Origin: Myrica gale
Lineage: Eukaryota > Streptophyta > Magnoliopsida > Fagales > Myricaceae
DNA: 64,000 nucleotides
NCBI GenBank assembly: GCA_963930655.1
Contig: OZ005608.1
Span: 11,284,001-11,348,000 of the forward strand
Reading direction: 5' to 3'
Below, in pieces: positions 35,668 through 47,150 of the stretch. The notes under the pieces are model-generated. The model was not told the DNA's origin and did no database searches. It worked only from the letters and a program-made list of their open reading frames with translations. The position numbers were made by a program, and so were the translations under genes. The first letter of the stretch is position 1. Each line of letters opens with the position of its first letter.

Positions 35668-36750
35668 TCACTTTTTTTCTGTACCAGATTAGGTTTTTAT
35701 TCTTTTTAAAAGTCTAATACTATTGTTCAGAAAGATCACAATGTAACTTAAGAATGTTTATTAGCACAAGAAATCGAAAAGAGAGACGTGTGATTTGCAT
35801 CCAATGTATAGTCCTTGGAGAAAAAAATCAAACTCTATATAAGATACCTATCATACTTAAGATGTGTATTTCTATTATCAATAATATTCTTCTATTTTAT
35901 GTGGGAGTGAATATCTGCTCCAACGTGACCAAAAAAAAAAATATAATACGAGCAGAAAACAAATTTTAAAAGCTCTTTTCAAGCATTGCTTTGATTTTTA
36001 TTATATGAGCTTGGTAGATATGGCTGTACATTTAAGTTATACATTAATTAGAATTTTTAAAACTTTAATTGGACCACATTCAATTTATTAAATTCACTTG
36101 CTATAGTGCCTATTGTATAAATGCGAATAGGTAGCTAGATATCATGAATCCCATTACAAACATACCATAGGAACGTACAAAATGTTATAGTCACTGTTTT
36201 TCCTTTCTCTGAGGCATACCTTTTGGAACCACCTGCGACAGAACTGTGTGGTTATAAGCTTTACCCAAATGCCATACTACTACATAGTTTTCCTGATCGA
36301 GTGGACCAACTGGGTACTGCTTGCATCTGTACACTCATGACAACCGAGTGACCATCTATAAGGTTGCCACAAATTAATAGGACAAAGAAATTGACAAAAG
36401 GATTGCCCACCCAGAAGGCTGCCACTGTTTAATAGGACAGAAATTAACATCCGATGTTACAAATAAATTCTATTCTCCGGGAGTTTTTCTACTAAGATTG
36501 AATGAGATTAGAGTTTGAGCAAAGGGGTTAAAGAGGGTCACGGTGATTTCCTCCTAACATAAGAAAAGAAAGAGAATTTAAGGACAAGGAAAACGGTGAT
36601 TTCCTCCTTGCAATTCTCAATACATGCAAATAACAAAAAAACAAAATTGAGAAGAAAATATAAAATAATAAAAGCTAAAAAATAATAAAAAAGCTATAGC
36701 TACTACGCCAAGTTCACTAAAGTGCGGTGTCTTTTTTTTTTTTTTTTTTT
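35668..36750 (+). repeat. segmental duplication copy B, part 1
   Basis: Matches 16786-17210, then 18530-19035, then the stretch near 28000-28130, in the same order. It lacks the TRIM-like element and the pararetrovirus found in copy A. No gene. Confidence 0.85.
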
Positions 36751-38067
36751 GCTTAATATACACTCGTGTCCCTGGGTTTAAGGTTTTCTCAGAAATACTC
36801 ATAGGGTAATTTTTGTTGTCCCGCTGCCCCTAAGGTATATCCATTTTTTCCGTTTTATCCCTCCGCCAACATTCCGTCTATTTTTTTTACGGGAATTGAT
36901 GATGTGGACCAAGTGACCACGTCACATCCAATTAAAAGGCGACACGTGTGAGAAAACTGCTGACCGGACGAAATTCATTTAACACATCACCCTCTCCATA
37001 TCAGTTTACCAAAATGCCCTCTCTCTTCTCTCTCTTGAAACTTCCAGCGCCAAACTCGGATTTCAATCTCTCTCTCTCTCTAACCATCTCCGACGGAAAC
37101 ATCGGCAACAGAAAACGGAAAACATCCTCTGGTTCACTGGATAGCGACTACGTTTCAAGTTAATTTTTCGTTGATGTATTCACGAAAATGATCCACATTC
37201 TCTCCCATCGAGTGGAGCTCATCTGTGTTTCGTTTCCAGCTCAAAGGTTGCTCTTTATTTATGCAATAGACAGAGGGTGTCTCGGTCTTCATCCTCGACG
37301 TGATAGAAGTTTCTGCAGACGAACATAGCTAAGAGGTGCAACATGGATAAACCCTTTTCGCATTCAGTCAAATATGGTGTCGTTTCATCTACTTTAACCT
37401 TCTCTTTCGCTTCTCCTACTTCCGGACTATCACCTAGCACTTCTTAATCGCAGAATTTCGACGAGTGATAAAGCTTCGGAACCTCTCAAATTGGACACAT
37501 TCACATTAGCTTCTAAAACGAAGCTGAGAGTAGCTAGAGCTTCCATTAACGGGGACACCAATGGAGCTCTCGAGCCCCCGAAACCTATTTGGAGAGGTAG
37601 AAGGAAGGGAACCACTTCGTTTCCATTATCCCATAGAGCTCACAAAGATCACAACTATGTTAGGTCGAACCTCATGTCTCCTTTTAAGAAGCAGAAGCAT
37701 CGGTAAGCTACAAAGATGTCGCTAAAAACACTAAATAGACAACACTTCACAAAGGAAAGCGCTTGTATATTGGGCTTGCATGGTCAACCTTGAAGCCCAT
37801 CTCCTCAAACATTTTTAACCGTCATTGAGACAAACAAACTCACAGCTTTAACGTAAGGATTCAAGTGCATCTGCCGAATATTCAGACAGAGAAAAGAAAA
37901 TAGAAAGGAAAATGTTGTTTAAGTTTGAGAAACATCTCCAATATTGAGAAACAGAACCACTTCGTCATCTTCTTCTTCGTCAGTTACTTCAAGCCCGAAG
38001 AAAACAAAGCGTTCCAGAAAAAAATTGCACCATGTAGAAAAGAAGACTGGTCCAGATAACATTTTTT

Positions 38068-38405
38068 TCTGAGTACTTTTTTTTAGTCAAAACAGACAAC
38101 AACAAGCTTTTATTAAAATCAAGAAGGTTGGAAAACCTCAAGTACACGCTCTAAGGGGTGTGTCAGACCCTCCAGAAAGGCGACAGACCAACAAGTAAAG
38201 GGACTGAATGACCTTACAAACACAAGCAAAAAAAGATGGGTAGAGACTCATAAAGGGTGAAAAGCCCACGAAAGGCAGGATGTTGAGACGAGCAACAAAA
38301 TCGATGGCAGAATATATTGACAGGACCAACAGCTGGCCAAACGACATGGACCATTTGTCCAAATCTATCGCGGTTTCTCGTTATTTTGAGTCTAAACGAA
38401 CCCAT
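38068..38405 (-). mobile_element. 3' tail of a non-LTR retroposon
   Basis: On the minus strand the stretch ends TTTTAATAAAAGCTTGTTGT followed shortly by an A run (T8 on the plus strand, at about 38077-38084). This AATAAA plus poly-A layout is typical of a LINE or LINE-derived tail. The 5' end is not clear and no coding domain is seen. Confidence 0.45.
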
Positions 38406-39454
38406 TTCTGGAGCTAATAATTTTATCATTGGGAGTCAAAAATACTAAAGTGTTGGTTATACTATTCATGGAAGCACGCATAACTTATGCCTTAAATTCC
38501 AAAAGACTAGTCCAACTTAATTGTAATTAGAAAATGTTGGTGCATTTTAATATTTTGTTAATTATTCCTTGAATAGTTTACACATAGTTGGGAGATGTAA
38601 CGGTAGAAAGATTAATGGTTCATTATTCATTGAATTTAATGTTGCTCTTAATAGCAGTCGAAAATCTGAATAGTTGACTGTTTCTTTTTACTTCATTATA
38701 GTTAGTAATAAATTGATTTTTTTATTTAACAGTCAAATAGTCATTTTTTTACCGTTAGCTATATATACGAAAAACGTGAATTTTAATTTCTTTTAAGAGA
38801 GAACTTAACAGAGAAAGGTGTTATAGTGGGGGAACTTTGAGTCCATTCTCTTGTGCAGAATAAGGTTTGAGCTATCGCCGAGTAAGTCGGATTGTTGTAT
38901 CTTGAAGGAGACAAGTCATTGAGAAGATCTGTTGCATAGGTTTCTACTAGGTTTTGCCAACCGCAAAGGGCTTGAATCTCCTTAAAGAGGGCGAGATTTT
39001 CGTGCCTCGTCAAAGAATGTATATATACATTGTGATTATTACTAGAGCGACGTCTACCTAAGAATTGACCCATTGACACGGGGAAGAAGAGAGAGTTATT
39101 CTGTAGGCTAGTTCTACCAATAATTCACAGAAAAGATAAAAAAGAAACACCCAAAAAGGGAGAGAAAACGTCTCATATATTAAGAGAATTATGAAAAATA
39201 AAAAATGTTCGAACCCTAGCTCACAAGCCGGGTAATGTAGCTAAAATTTGTCCAATAGGAAATTTTATCAAAATTGGAAAAATCTCATTAAACACGCCAA
39301 AAATAAATACATGTCAAAAGAAATTGTCTGCCAAAAATCTAGCTTAAATCGGGTTCAAAATTACTTCCTAATCGATAAATTAAAAATTACCATAAAAGGG
39401 AAAGAAAAACTAAAATTAAGGATTCGGAAAGGAAAACGATGGAATTAGAAGAAA

Positions 39455-39865
39455 AATATTAGAATGAAGAGGGGGAGAAATAGTAACAAGTGACAAGATA
39501 TTTTTAAGTGGTTCAGTCTATAAGATTTACGTTCACTATGAAAACCCTGTATGACTGTATTTTGTATTGTGAGTGCATACAGATTACAAGTTGAAGGTTT
39601 CTATTTATAGAGTCAATACAAAGCAGGACAAGAAAATATTCCTACATTTAAATTTAAATCTCTACATTCAAAATTCGAATATCAATATCACATTTAAACT
39701 CAATATCGTGATAACAATAGTATCACATCAAATCTTGTAGATTTGATTATGATATTATTTATAATATCTCCCTCAAACACAAGATGAAGAAATATGAAAT
39801 CTTGTGGTTGAAAAACAAGACCAATTGGACCTTGAAATCATAGGCACATAACCTTGAAGAGTGGC
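39455..39865 (-). mobile_element. LTR and internal edge of a TRIM-like element
   Basis: Resembles the LTR at 17211-17517 (shared 'aagtggttcagtct', 'cactatgaaaaccct', 'tacagattacaa'). It is followed by the same CCCTCAAACACAAGATG purine tract and internal start. Only one LTR is present here, nested in transposon 2. Confidence 0.7.
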
Positions 39866-40775
39866 ACGGTTGAAGACAGCGAAGCAAAGAAGACTACAGC
39901 AAGCTCTTCGAGAATGGCACGGTTGAAGACAGCGAAGCAAAAAAAACAGAGCTAGATCCAGAATTAGATGATTATGATGACAGGATGGATTTTCCGTACG
40001 ATGACCCACCCCTGATTTGCTGCTTCGGTGCCGCACAAAAATAGTTTGTGCCCACAGTTCGTGTGTCCGACAACCAATTGCACCCGGACATCTACTCGCA
40101 ATGGAAAATGCTCCAGTGAAACCCGCCAGAGTTCGTGAGAGCTCCAGGATGGCCTCCTTCCAATGTGGCAATATCACACGTGAGGCTAGGCGGGCGAGCC
40201 GCGTTCATGGAGAAGGTTGGAAAGGATAAGTTTGGGGACGAGCTGGTGTTGAAGATGAACATGGAGAAGGTGCAGACGCGTGCTGTGAAGTTCGATACTG
40301 GTGCTAAGACGACATGCATGTACGTCAAGATTAAGTTTGAGGATGGGAGGATGAAGACCGAGACGGTGAAAAGCGTGGAACGGATAACGAGGACTTTTGA
40401 GGAGTGGAGGAGAAAGGCGTGGAACGGATAACGAGGGCGTCGGATTTGCCATCGGGGGTTAGGTGGACGTAGATATGAGCGGAAGAGAGGGCTCGATTGA
40501 GGTAGGAATCGTCGGAGAGGAGAGTGACGTGGATATATAGGTGGAAAAACAATTTTGTCAAGTCATTAGTTAAGGACACAAGTTGCAGTTTAATTGGATG
40601 TGACGTGGTCAATTGGTCCACGTCATCGATTTCCGTCCAAAAATAGACGGAATATTGCAGGAGGGGTATAACGGAGAAAAGAGTAATACCACAGGGGTAG
40701 CGGGACAACAAAAATTACCCTAGTGGTATTTTTGAGAAAACATTAAACCACAGGGGTACGCGTGCATATTAAGCC

Positions 40776-42030
40776 TTTTTTTCATTGGTTACTGAACATA
40801 TGACGTATCGTTACTTGTCACTCTAAAAAATATAAAAAATTTATTCAAATCATTTATCTCTTTATTTTTTATTTATTTTAATATTTTAATATTTTAAATT
40901 TCATAAATTTTAATATTTTAAATTTCATAAATTTTAATATCCTAAAATTTTAGGCTCTTAAACATAATCAAATTTTTTTCTTCTAAATAATTGAAATCTA
41001 TTTCGAAGTGATGGTATTATGGGGATGTTTGAGGGTATAAATTTTGGGTATTGGAGTTTGAGAAATATTATAAAGTAAAAATATGTTATGAGAGTTGGTG
41101 AAAAAGTGAAGAGAAAAGACTTTTAATAAATATTATAATAATAATAAATTATGTGATGAATTTTTTATTATTAAATTTAAATTTTTGAGTACAAATTATT
41201 GGACTCAAAGAATACCTATATACTGTCCAAGAAAAATTGTTTTTCTTTTATCTTTTGTTTTGCACCGTTCGGTTATTTGTTGGCCAAAGACAATCAATTA
41301 GGTGTTGACTTGAAAGGCATCAAGGGTAACACATCCATGTCAATTTATTGATTGAAGCAAAGCCAACATGCTATCAAGCGAAAACACATGATGGAAAACG
41401 GAAAATTGACAGGCTAACAGGAATTTAAAGGCGAGCCGATATTCCTTCGGCACTCCGACCGTCCAAAAAGTGCCGAGGACGTGGTTGTTTTTGCGACACG
41501 TCGACTACACAGAATCTCCACCTAAAAAGCCTAAAACCGTGTTCGGGACACTGACCATCAGCTCTTGGACACGTATACGAAGACCTAGTCTTTTGACCCC
41601 TGCCGAGCACCTGGTCTGAAAGTGAACCCTCTTTCGAACCGGCCGCACCAAGGCTCGCCTCTCCTTGGGGTCCCTTTTCTTGCACGCTTCCATATGTACG
41701 TTTTGAGATTCCACACAAAACACGAATGCAGTTCTCTACCAGAAATCTGCGATCAGGAATTGCAGGAGGAATTAGGTGAGAATGAGGTGGGTCGGGATTG
41801 TCAGAACAAGACTCTCTTGCCCGGATAGGAGTAGAGCTCGAACGAAACTCACAGCTTTCTCTCACTCCTTCACCAAATTGCAGGGAAAATTCGGTCAATT
41901 CGGGATACCGGTCCAGAAATCTGACTTTCCATTGAAGACTCTTGCCGAATGCCTACCTTGACTTTGTCAACAAGTGTCTTCCTGCTATACAGCGGTGTCG
42001 GTGCGACCACGGTTATAATTGACCCATTTG
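40776..42030 (+). repeat. segmental duplication copy B, part 2
   Basis: Matches 28130-28790 in order, with extra DNA at about 41745-41915 and a Tourist-like MITE at 41033-41225. Similarity ends near 42020. No gene is supported. Confidence 0.85.
41033..41225. mobile_element. Tourist-like MITE, copy 3
   Basis: Starts near GGGGATGTTTGAGGG and ends near GGACTCAAAGAATACC. The body matches the other copies. It is absent from copy A of the segmental duplication. Confidence 0.7.
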
Positions 42031-42909
42031 ATTCACCAACTGTCAGTTGACCAGCTTAAACTTTCGAGATAAGTGAAGGAGCGGGAAACATAATCGAAGA
42101 GAGATAAACTCTTAAAAAAATGACAAAAAAAAATTAATAGGTATTATTTTAAGAGTTCAAATATCAAAAATTAAAAATTAAAAAATATTAAAGGGAAAAA
42201 TTCACTTTGTACTCGTGAACTTTAGGGTAATTTCTAAGTTACATACACTTTTATCGATTTCGTTAGATTAGTACCTCAAAGTTTATATTTATCTTAATTT
42301 CCACCCTGACATCAAATTTCTGTTACTTCTCACGGAAAATTAAGTACGTGACGTCCACGTGGCAACTTAATAATTTTATTTCCCATTTTACCCTTCAACT
42401 ACACTCTCCTCCTACCTTCGCTCCCTGACCCACCACCCTCACCTCTTTTTTTTTCTACGTAACCCACCGCCCTCACCTCGTTGGCACAAAAACCTCCCTT
42501 AACAAAGGCATCACGTTCAGGGCACCATTAAACCTTAGAGAGGCAGTAAATGAGATTTCATTTGTTTTTCTTTGTACAGCTTGACAAAGAGCAAAGATTT
42601 TTCGCCAGTTTTATCATGGATTCATGGTGATTGTTAGCCATGGTTTTATCTGTTTGAGATGAAGCAACCTTTTCCAGGATAAAACTGCAGTCTTGTCAAG
42701 GAGCTTATTACATGAGCAAGTCCTCCCCATCACCCAGGCCAATATGGTTTTACTTTTCGTTCCAGGTCAATAATCGGTCATCGATGAAGTGGACCGTGTA
42801 TAAGGCAATCTGAGTGGTGGGCTTACAGGTTAAATGAGTAAAGACACTGTGTCTATGGTGGGGGTTTGGATCAAATGGATCAAAATGTTGAGCAACTAAT
42901 ATCGAATTT

Positions 42910-43720
42910 GGCATGGTATGGTTTGGAAACAGGGATGGCATTCAGCAGAGGAGGAACTCATGGCAAGATGGGGTGTATGGCACTAACTGTCCAATTCGGC
43001 CAGGAAAGAACTTCACTTATTATCTCCAAGTGAAGGACCAGATTGGTAGCTACTTCTACTTCCCATCATTTGGCTTCCAGAAAGCTGCAGGGGGGTTTGG
43101 TGGGATTAGAATCTGGAGCCGTCTGGGGATTCCTGTTCCTTTCCCTTCTCCTGCTGGGGACTTCACCGTACTGACTGGGGACTGGTTCAAGACAAATCAA
43201 CATGTAAGCATCCCTACATTGGAATTTGCAGGGGGACCAAGCCTTAATGCTATCACATTTTCTTGGCTTACAGATCCTTTAGCCTCAGAGCATTTGATGT
43301 GGTCTTACTTCGTTTCTTTAGATACTAAGATGACTCTTGGACAGTGGTCGAAATCTTCCATTCCCTGATGGGCATCTCATCAATGGTCGTGGGTCGAATG
43401 GCTACACGTTTACAGTTAATCAAGGTGTCTATTAATGTCATTTTTTGTCTCTTTCGTGGCAATTACTCTCTACAACACCTACATTTCCCTCGATATTCAT
43501 CTTAGGCAGTCATATTCTGTCCTAGTCACAGCTGATCAGCCTGTCAAGGATTACTGCATTGTGGTTTCTTCACGCTTCACCACTCTGGTACTGACCACAA
43601 CAACCATTCTCCACTACAGCAATTCTCGAACGGGAGTTTTTGGTCCCGTCCCCATTGGGCCCACCACTCAGATTGCTTCATCCCTCAGTCAGGCCAAATC
43701 TATACGGTATTTTTGTGGTG
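42910..43720 (+). pseudogene. captured fragment of an SKU5-similar (SKS) multicopper oxidase-like gene
   Basis: The plus-strand reading gives QQRRNSWQDGVYGTNCPI, GKNFTYYLQVKDQIGSYFYF, AAGGFGGIRI and FPSPAGDFTVLTGDW, then in a shifted frame LPFPDGHLINGRGSNGYTF, then YISLDIHLRQSYSVLVTADQ and DYCIVVSSRFTTLVL. These are cupredoxin domains 1-2 of SKU5-similar proteins, GPI- or secreted wall proteins related to ascorbate oxidase but usually without oxidase copper sites. Frame changes and a missing middle segment (the RISNVG... part expected between) show it is not a working gene. It has no introns over the region I can read, and it lies inside Pack-MULE 3. Confidence 0.9.
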
Positions 43721-44089
43721 CCTCTCAGAAGCTTTCGTTAGATTTCTTTTGGAAAATCTGGACCAGTTCTTTGAATTTCGTAGAATTCCTCTTCTTTGGA
43801 TGGAATCTTTTCCCCAAAAACACATCAACTCCTATAACTCCACAACGTACCCACAAGATGAAAACAGAGCAGCTCAAGTTAAACCAAAACAAGCCAACAA
43901 ATAACGAAGACTCCCATCAATTCAATCACGTGTGATCATCTGAGAAGTTAACTGTAAGATCCCAATAATGAGCAACCCCAGCATAATAGGTTCTCCTTCT
44001 GTTTCCTTCTCAGCTTAACCCATTTGTCTAACAGTGTTGCAAAATAAAAAGAATATCAACTGAACAAAAAGGAGGAGAAGATCAACATG

Positions 44090-44367
44090 CCACTGGTGCT
44101 CCAGTTCTTGGCTGGGGAGCATAGGTGATAGAACAGTACAAGAAAATCAAGGAGCATGCATAAACATACCCTTACGTGTGGGCTTCATATGTTGTTGTAT
44201 ATGGTGGTTTTGTCCTATGGTTTACCTACAGATGGAGGAAACTTCGCAAGACCGAGGACAGGGTACGGGTCCTTCAAGTGAGACTACGCAAGCTCGTTGA
44301 AGCTGAAGAAGCCACAAACTCTGCTACATTAGTAGCAAAGGCTCCACCATCAGCTGTCGTTTTTTAA
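44090..44367 (+). pseudogene. captured fragment encoding a small single-pass membrane protein
   Basis: The open stretch from 44176 reads VWASYVVVYGGFVLWFTYRW followed by a basic, Arg/Leu-heptad stretch (RKTEDRVRVLQVRLRKLVEA). This is one membrane helix and then a short coiled coil. The layout recalls small haem-exporter CcmD-like proteins, but that is only a resemblance. An in-frame stop lies just upstream, at 44161-44163. Its codon-like composition and position inside Pack-MULE 3 suggest a second captured host fragment. Confidence 0.5.
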
Positions 44368-44928
44368 TTTCACCCCCTTCAATGCTTGGCACAAAAGTGC
44401 CCACTACGATCCCCAAGCTCCAGTCATACGGGAACTTTGAGCCTTGCTCAGTGATATCTTTCAAACCACATGAAAGTGATCAAACCCAGATCAGATCCAT
44501 GTTGCAGGATTCTGAGCCACGTACAAGGTCTCGTTCTTTGATAGTGGTCAAGGGAAATGAGGTGGGTCTTGTGTGGGAGGGGGATGGAGTGGAGGTGGTG
44601 GAGGGTGATGGAGAAAAGGGTGGAAGAGGTTAGGAGAGTGATGGAGAAAAGGCCGAGGAAGATGAACACATTTACTTGCTGCACGTTTTCGCTTTCCACT
44701 ATTACTCGTTAAGTGAAGGGTAAAACGGGAAATAAAATCGTTAAGTTGTCACGTGGACCACACGTGGTTAGTTTACTGTGAGAACTAACGTCAATTTAAT
44801 GTCCAGGGTGGAAATCAACGCAAACATAAACTTTGAGGTATTAATCTAACAAAATCGATAAAAGTGGGTGCAACTTAGAAATGACCTCGAAGTTCAGGGG
44901 TGCAAAGTGAATTTTTCTCAATATTAAA

Positions 44929-45425
44929 ATACATGTATCATACATACTTGGCTTAGAAAACAAAAAACAAAAAAAATAGTAAACTAAAACGAAGAAAAAA
45001 GCCTGTAACTCGAGATAAGAAATTTGGGTTGAACAGACATAACCACATTCTAAGACAAATATTTAGCTCCGATAGTTTTCTTCAATAATCAAGGCATTTA
45101 CAAACTGTACATTGAAGTTGCAAGCCCATAACTAAGAATCTATTCTTATAAACATTTCAAAGCTAAAAAGACGGCAAAACAATTCATTGGGATGAAAAAA
45201 AAGAAATAATCCATTTAAAAATTAGCTTTAATTTATAAAATTTAAGACAAAATTTGAAACAAAATGAGAGAAAACTGAGAATTTAGCAAAAGAGAAGTCG
45301 AGGGCGGGCTGAGTTTTCCCTGGGCTAAGCGGGTAGGCTTGATAAAAAAAATTTTGATGTAAAAATTTCCTTTTAGGGAGCCAACCGGGGCCATCCCTCT
45401 GCCTATGTTCGGGATACTACATTAT
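44929..45425. other. intergenic DNA, no gene
   Basis: AT-rich. A short 'ggagccaaccggggccatccc' stretch near 45376 resembles the end of the hAT element at 50826 and may be a scrap of that family. Confidence 0.4.
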
Positions 45426-45622
45426 GGTCTTATTTGAGCCCCAATAATTTGGGCCCAAAAATTTAGGTTTAATAATAAAAAATTCATCACATAATTTTTT
45501 ATTATTATACTATTTATTAAAAATCTTCTCTCTTCACTTTTTCACCAACTCCTATAACATATCTTTACTTTATAATATTTTTCAAACCCCAATACTCAAA
45601 ATTTACACCCTCAAACATCGCC
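45426..45622. mobile_element. Tourist-like MITE, copy 4, with TAT target duplication
   Basis: 197 bp starting GGTCTTATTTGAGCCCC and ending CTCAAACATCGCC, flanked by TAT on both sides. A nearby paralogous site at 45961-45990 reads straight through ('actacattatatttccactag'), so it gives the empty site. The 3-bp TAT duplication and GGNNNTRTTTGAG ends fit PIF/Harbinger (Tourist). Confidence 0.85.
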
Positions 45623-45634
45623 TATATTTTCACT

Positions 45635-46195
45635 AGCTATACTTAGGGACAAAATTGCGGGAGAGTAAGCTAAAACTAGCTTCCTTATGGTTTACAGGGG
45701 TTTACGTGGCTTCTAGTCTTCTACAGCGTAAGAAAGCCTACAAAGGTTATGTATGAGTATTCAAATTTTGGGGAGATTAAAATTTTAGTGTATTGAATAT
45801 GGTGAAAAAGTGAAGAAAGAGATGATTTTTAATATTTATTATAGTGAAAGTAATGATGTGATGGTGAGAGAGATATTATATTGTAATTTTTTTATTGTGT
45901 TAAAATTTTAGGAAGTGTAAAATTTTGGGAAACAAACGTAGCAAAAGTCTCCCTCCGCTTGTGTTCGGGATACTACATTATATTTCCACTAGCTATACTT
46001 AGGGACATAATTGCGGGAAAGTAAGCTAAAACTAGCTTCCTTAAGGTTTATAAGGGTTTACGTGGCTTCTACCGCGTAAGAAAGCCTACAACTAGCTATA
46101 CTTAGGGACATAATTATGGGAAAGTAAGCTAAAACTAGCTTCCTTATGGTTTATAGGGGTTTACGTGGCTTCTACAGCGTAAGAAAGCCTACAAA
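45635..46195. repeat. three copies of a ~105-bp repeat
   Basis: Copies begin ACTAGCTATACTTAGGGACA at about 45637, 45989 and 46090. The last two are head to tail. The first is separated by ~250 bp that includes another AT-rich MITE-like stretch (about 45755-45935). No coding potential. Confidence 0.85.
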
Positions 46196-46349
46196 GTCGA
46201 TGGGATGATGGTGTGGATAAAACCTTTATGGCGTAGACAACCCTGTCATGGATAAATGCACTGCAGATAACATAAAGTGCAGAATGTAAATTAGCAATTG
46301 GTAGTTTTGGTCAAATGTGTTAAGCTTGGTAGGTTGGGTACAAATAAAA

Positions 46350-46548
46350 AAAATAGATAAATATAAAATTGGTCCTTGTACTATACGTAAAAATCGATTT
46401 AGTCTCTGTGATATGAAAAGAATAAATTTAGTCCATGTGATTCTATTTTCGTTTGTTATTGGTCCTTCACCAGAGACTGATTTTTATCACTTTCTGAAAT
46501 CACAGGGACTAAATTTATGTTTTTCATATTACAGAGACTAAATTTTAT
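46350..46548. mobile_element. foldback MITE-like sequence
   Basis: The left ~90 bp (TTTAGTCTCTGTGATATG, AATTTAGTCCATGTGATT) is inverted in the right ~70 bp (CAGGGACTAAATTTATG, ATTACAGAGACTAAATTT). The two arms make a short imperfect hairpin of MULE-MITE type. Confidence 0.6.
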
Positions 46549-47150
46549 GTGCACAACATCAAATTTAAAACATGTGCACAACATCTCAAATGTAAGGACT
46601 CATTGCCATACACAATCTTCAAACTACCTAAACTATCAAGTATTTGCCTCCTTCTGAATTTGTCAATCGCCGAGTCATTAGAGGACGCATTGTCAACCGT
46701 AATAGTGAGAACCCTACCAATCCCCCATTCAAACATACAATCTTCCAACTCTTTCAAACTACTTGCCCCCTTATGGCCTTGGATCCTATGAAATGAGAAG
46801 ATCATCTTATGCAATGTCCAACTAGAATCAATAAATGTAATGCCCTAAACCCGAGCTCCTGAATCGTAATAAATGGGAACTCATCTATAATGAACATTCT
46901 CATAATTAACTCCCTAATTGTCTTCTCATCAAACCTACGAGTCATCCCTATCACCCCAACATTGCCACCACTCGCCTTCGACGCATCATGGTTCAATAAC
47001 ATCTACCCAACATCCACATTACTAGCTATACTCCTTTTGTAATACACAAGATTCTAAATGTTGCAGCAACCCCGATATCTCATTCTTCTTGTGATGGGCC
47101 AGAAAATCTTTCTTACAATAGTGACACCTAGCTCTATAGGGTTAGAAATG
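46545..47150 (-). pseudogene. hAT transposase relic (RICESLEEPER/ZBED type)
   Basis: On the minus strand a BED zinc finger is readable at about 47030-47130 (CHYCKKDFLAHHKKNE, then LLQHLESC). It is followed by DEFPFITIQELGFRALH (about 46802-47002) and by HKMIFSFHRIQGHKGASSLK, WGIGRVLTITVDNASSNDSA and LHLRCCAHVLNLML (46545-46814). These are successive blocks of plant hAT transposases. The frame changes between blocks and the C-terminal half with the dimerisation domain is absent, so it is dead. Confidence 0.88.

Larger units (their letters stand above)
36751..40775. mobile_element. long-TIR DNA transposon 2 (MULE-like), ~4.0 kb
   Basis: The left end (36751 to ~36945) and right end (~40580-40775) are inverted copies starting GCTTAATATRCAC and sharing AGGGTAATTTTTGTTGTCCC, ~190 bp in all. 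Copy A of the segmental duplication lacks it and shows a T-rich empty site. Target duplication is probably a run of T and cannot be measured. No transposase is seen. The inside holds a retroposon tail, a TRIM-type LTR and short open stretches (36948-37163, 37491-37706, 40135-40431) that may be captured gene pieces I cannot identify. Confidence 0.85.
42193..44919. mobile_element. Pack-MULE 3 with two captured gene fragments
   Basis: A 2727-bp element with inverted repeats of ~215 bp (42193 to ~42405 and ~44705-44919), ends GGGAAAAATTCACTTTG / CAAAGTGAATTTTTCTC. It has a perfect 9-bp target duplication AATATTAAA (42184-42192 and 44920-44928). No transposase. It carries a SKU5-similar fragment and a small membrane-protein fragment, both on the plus strand. 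Confidence 0.92.

Noticed and set aside
28468-41898. Similar minus-strand open frames at 28468-28662 and 41425-41898
   Set aside because: They look conserved only because they lie in the segmental duplication; the frames diverge and neither has a recognisable domain.
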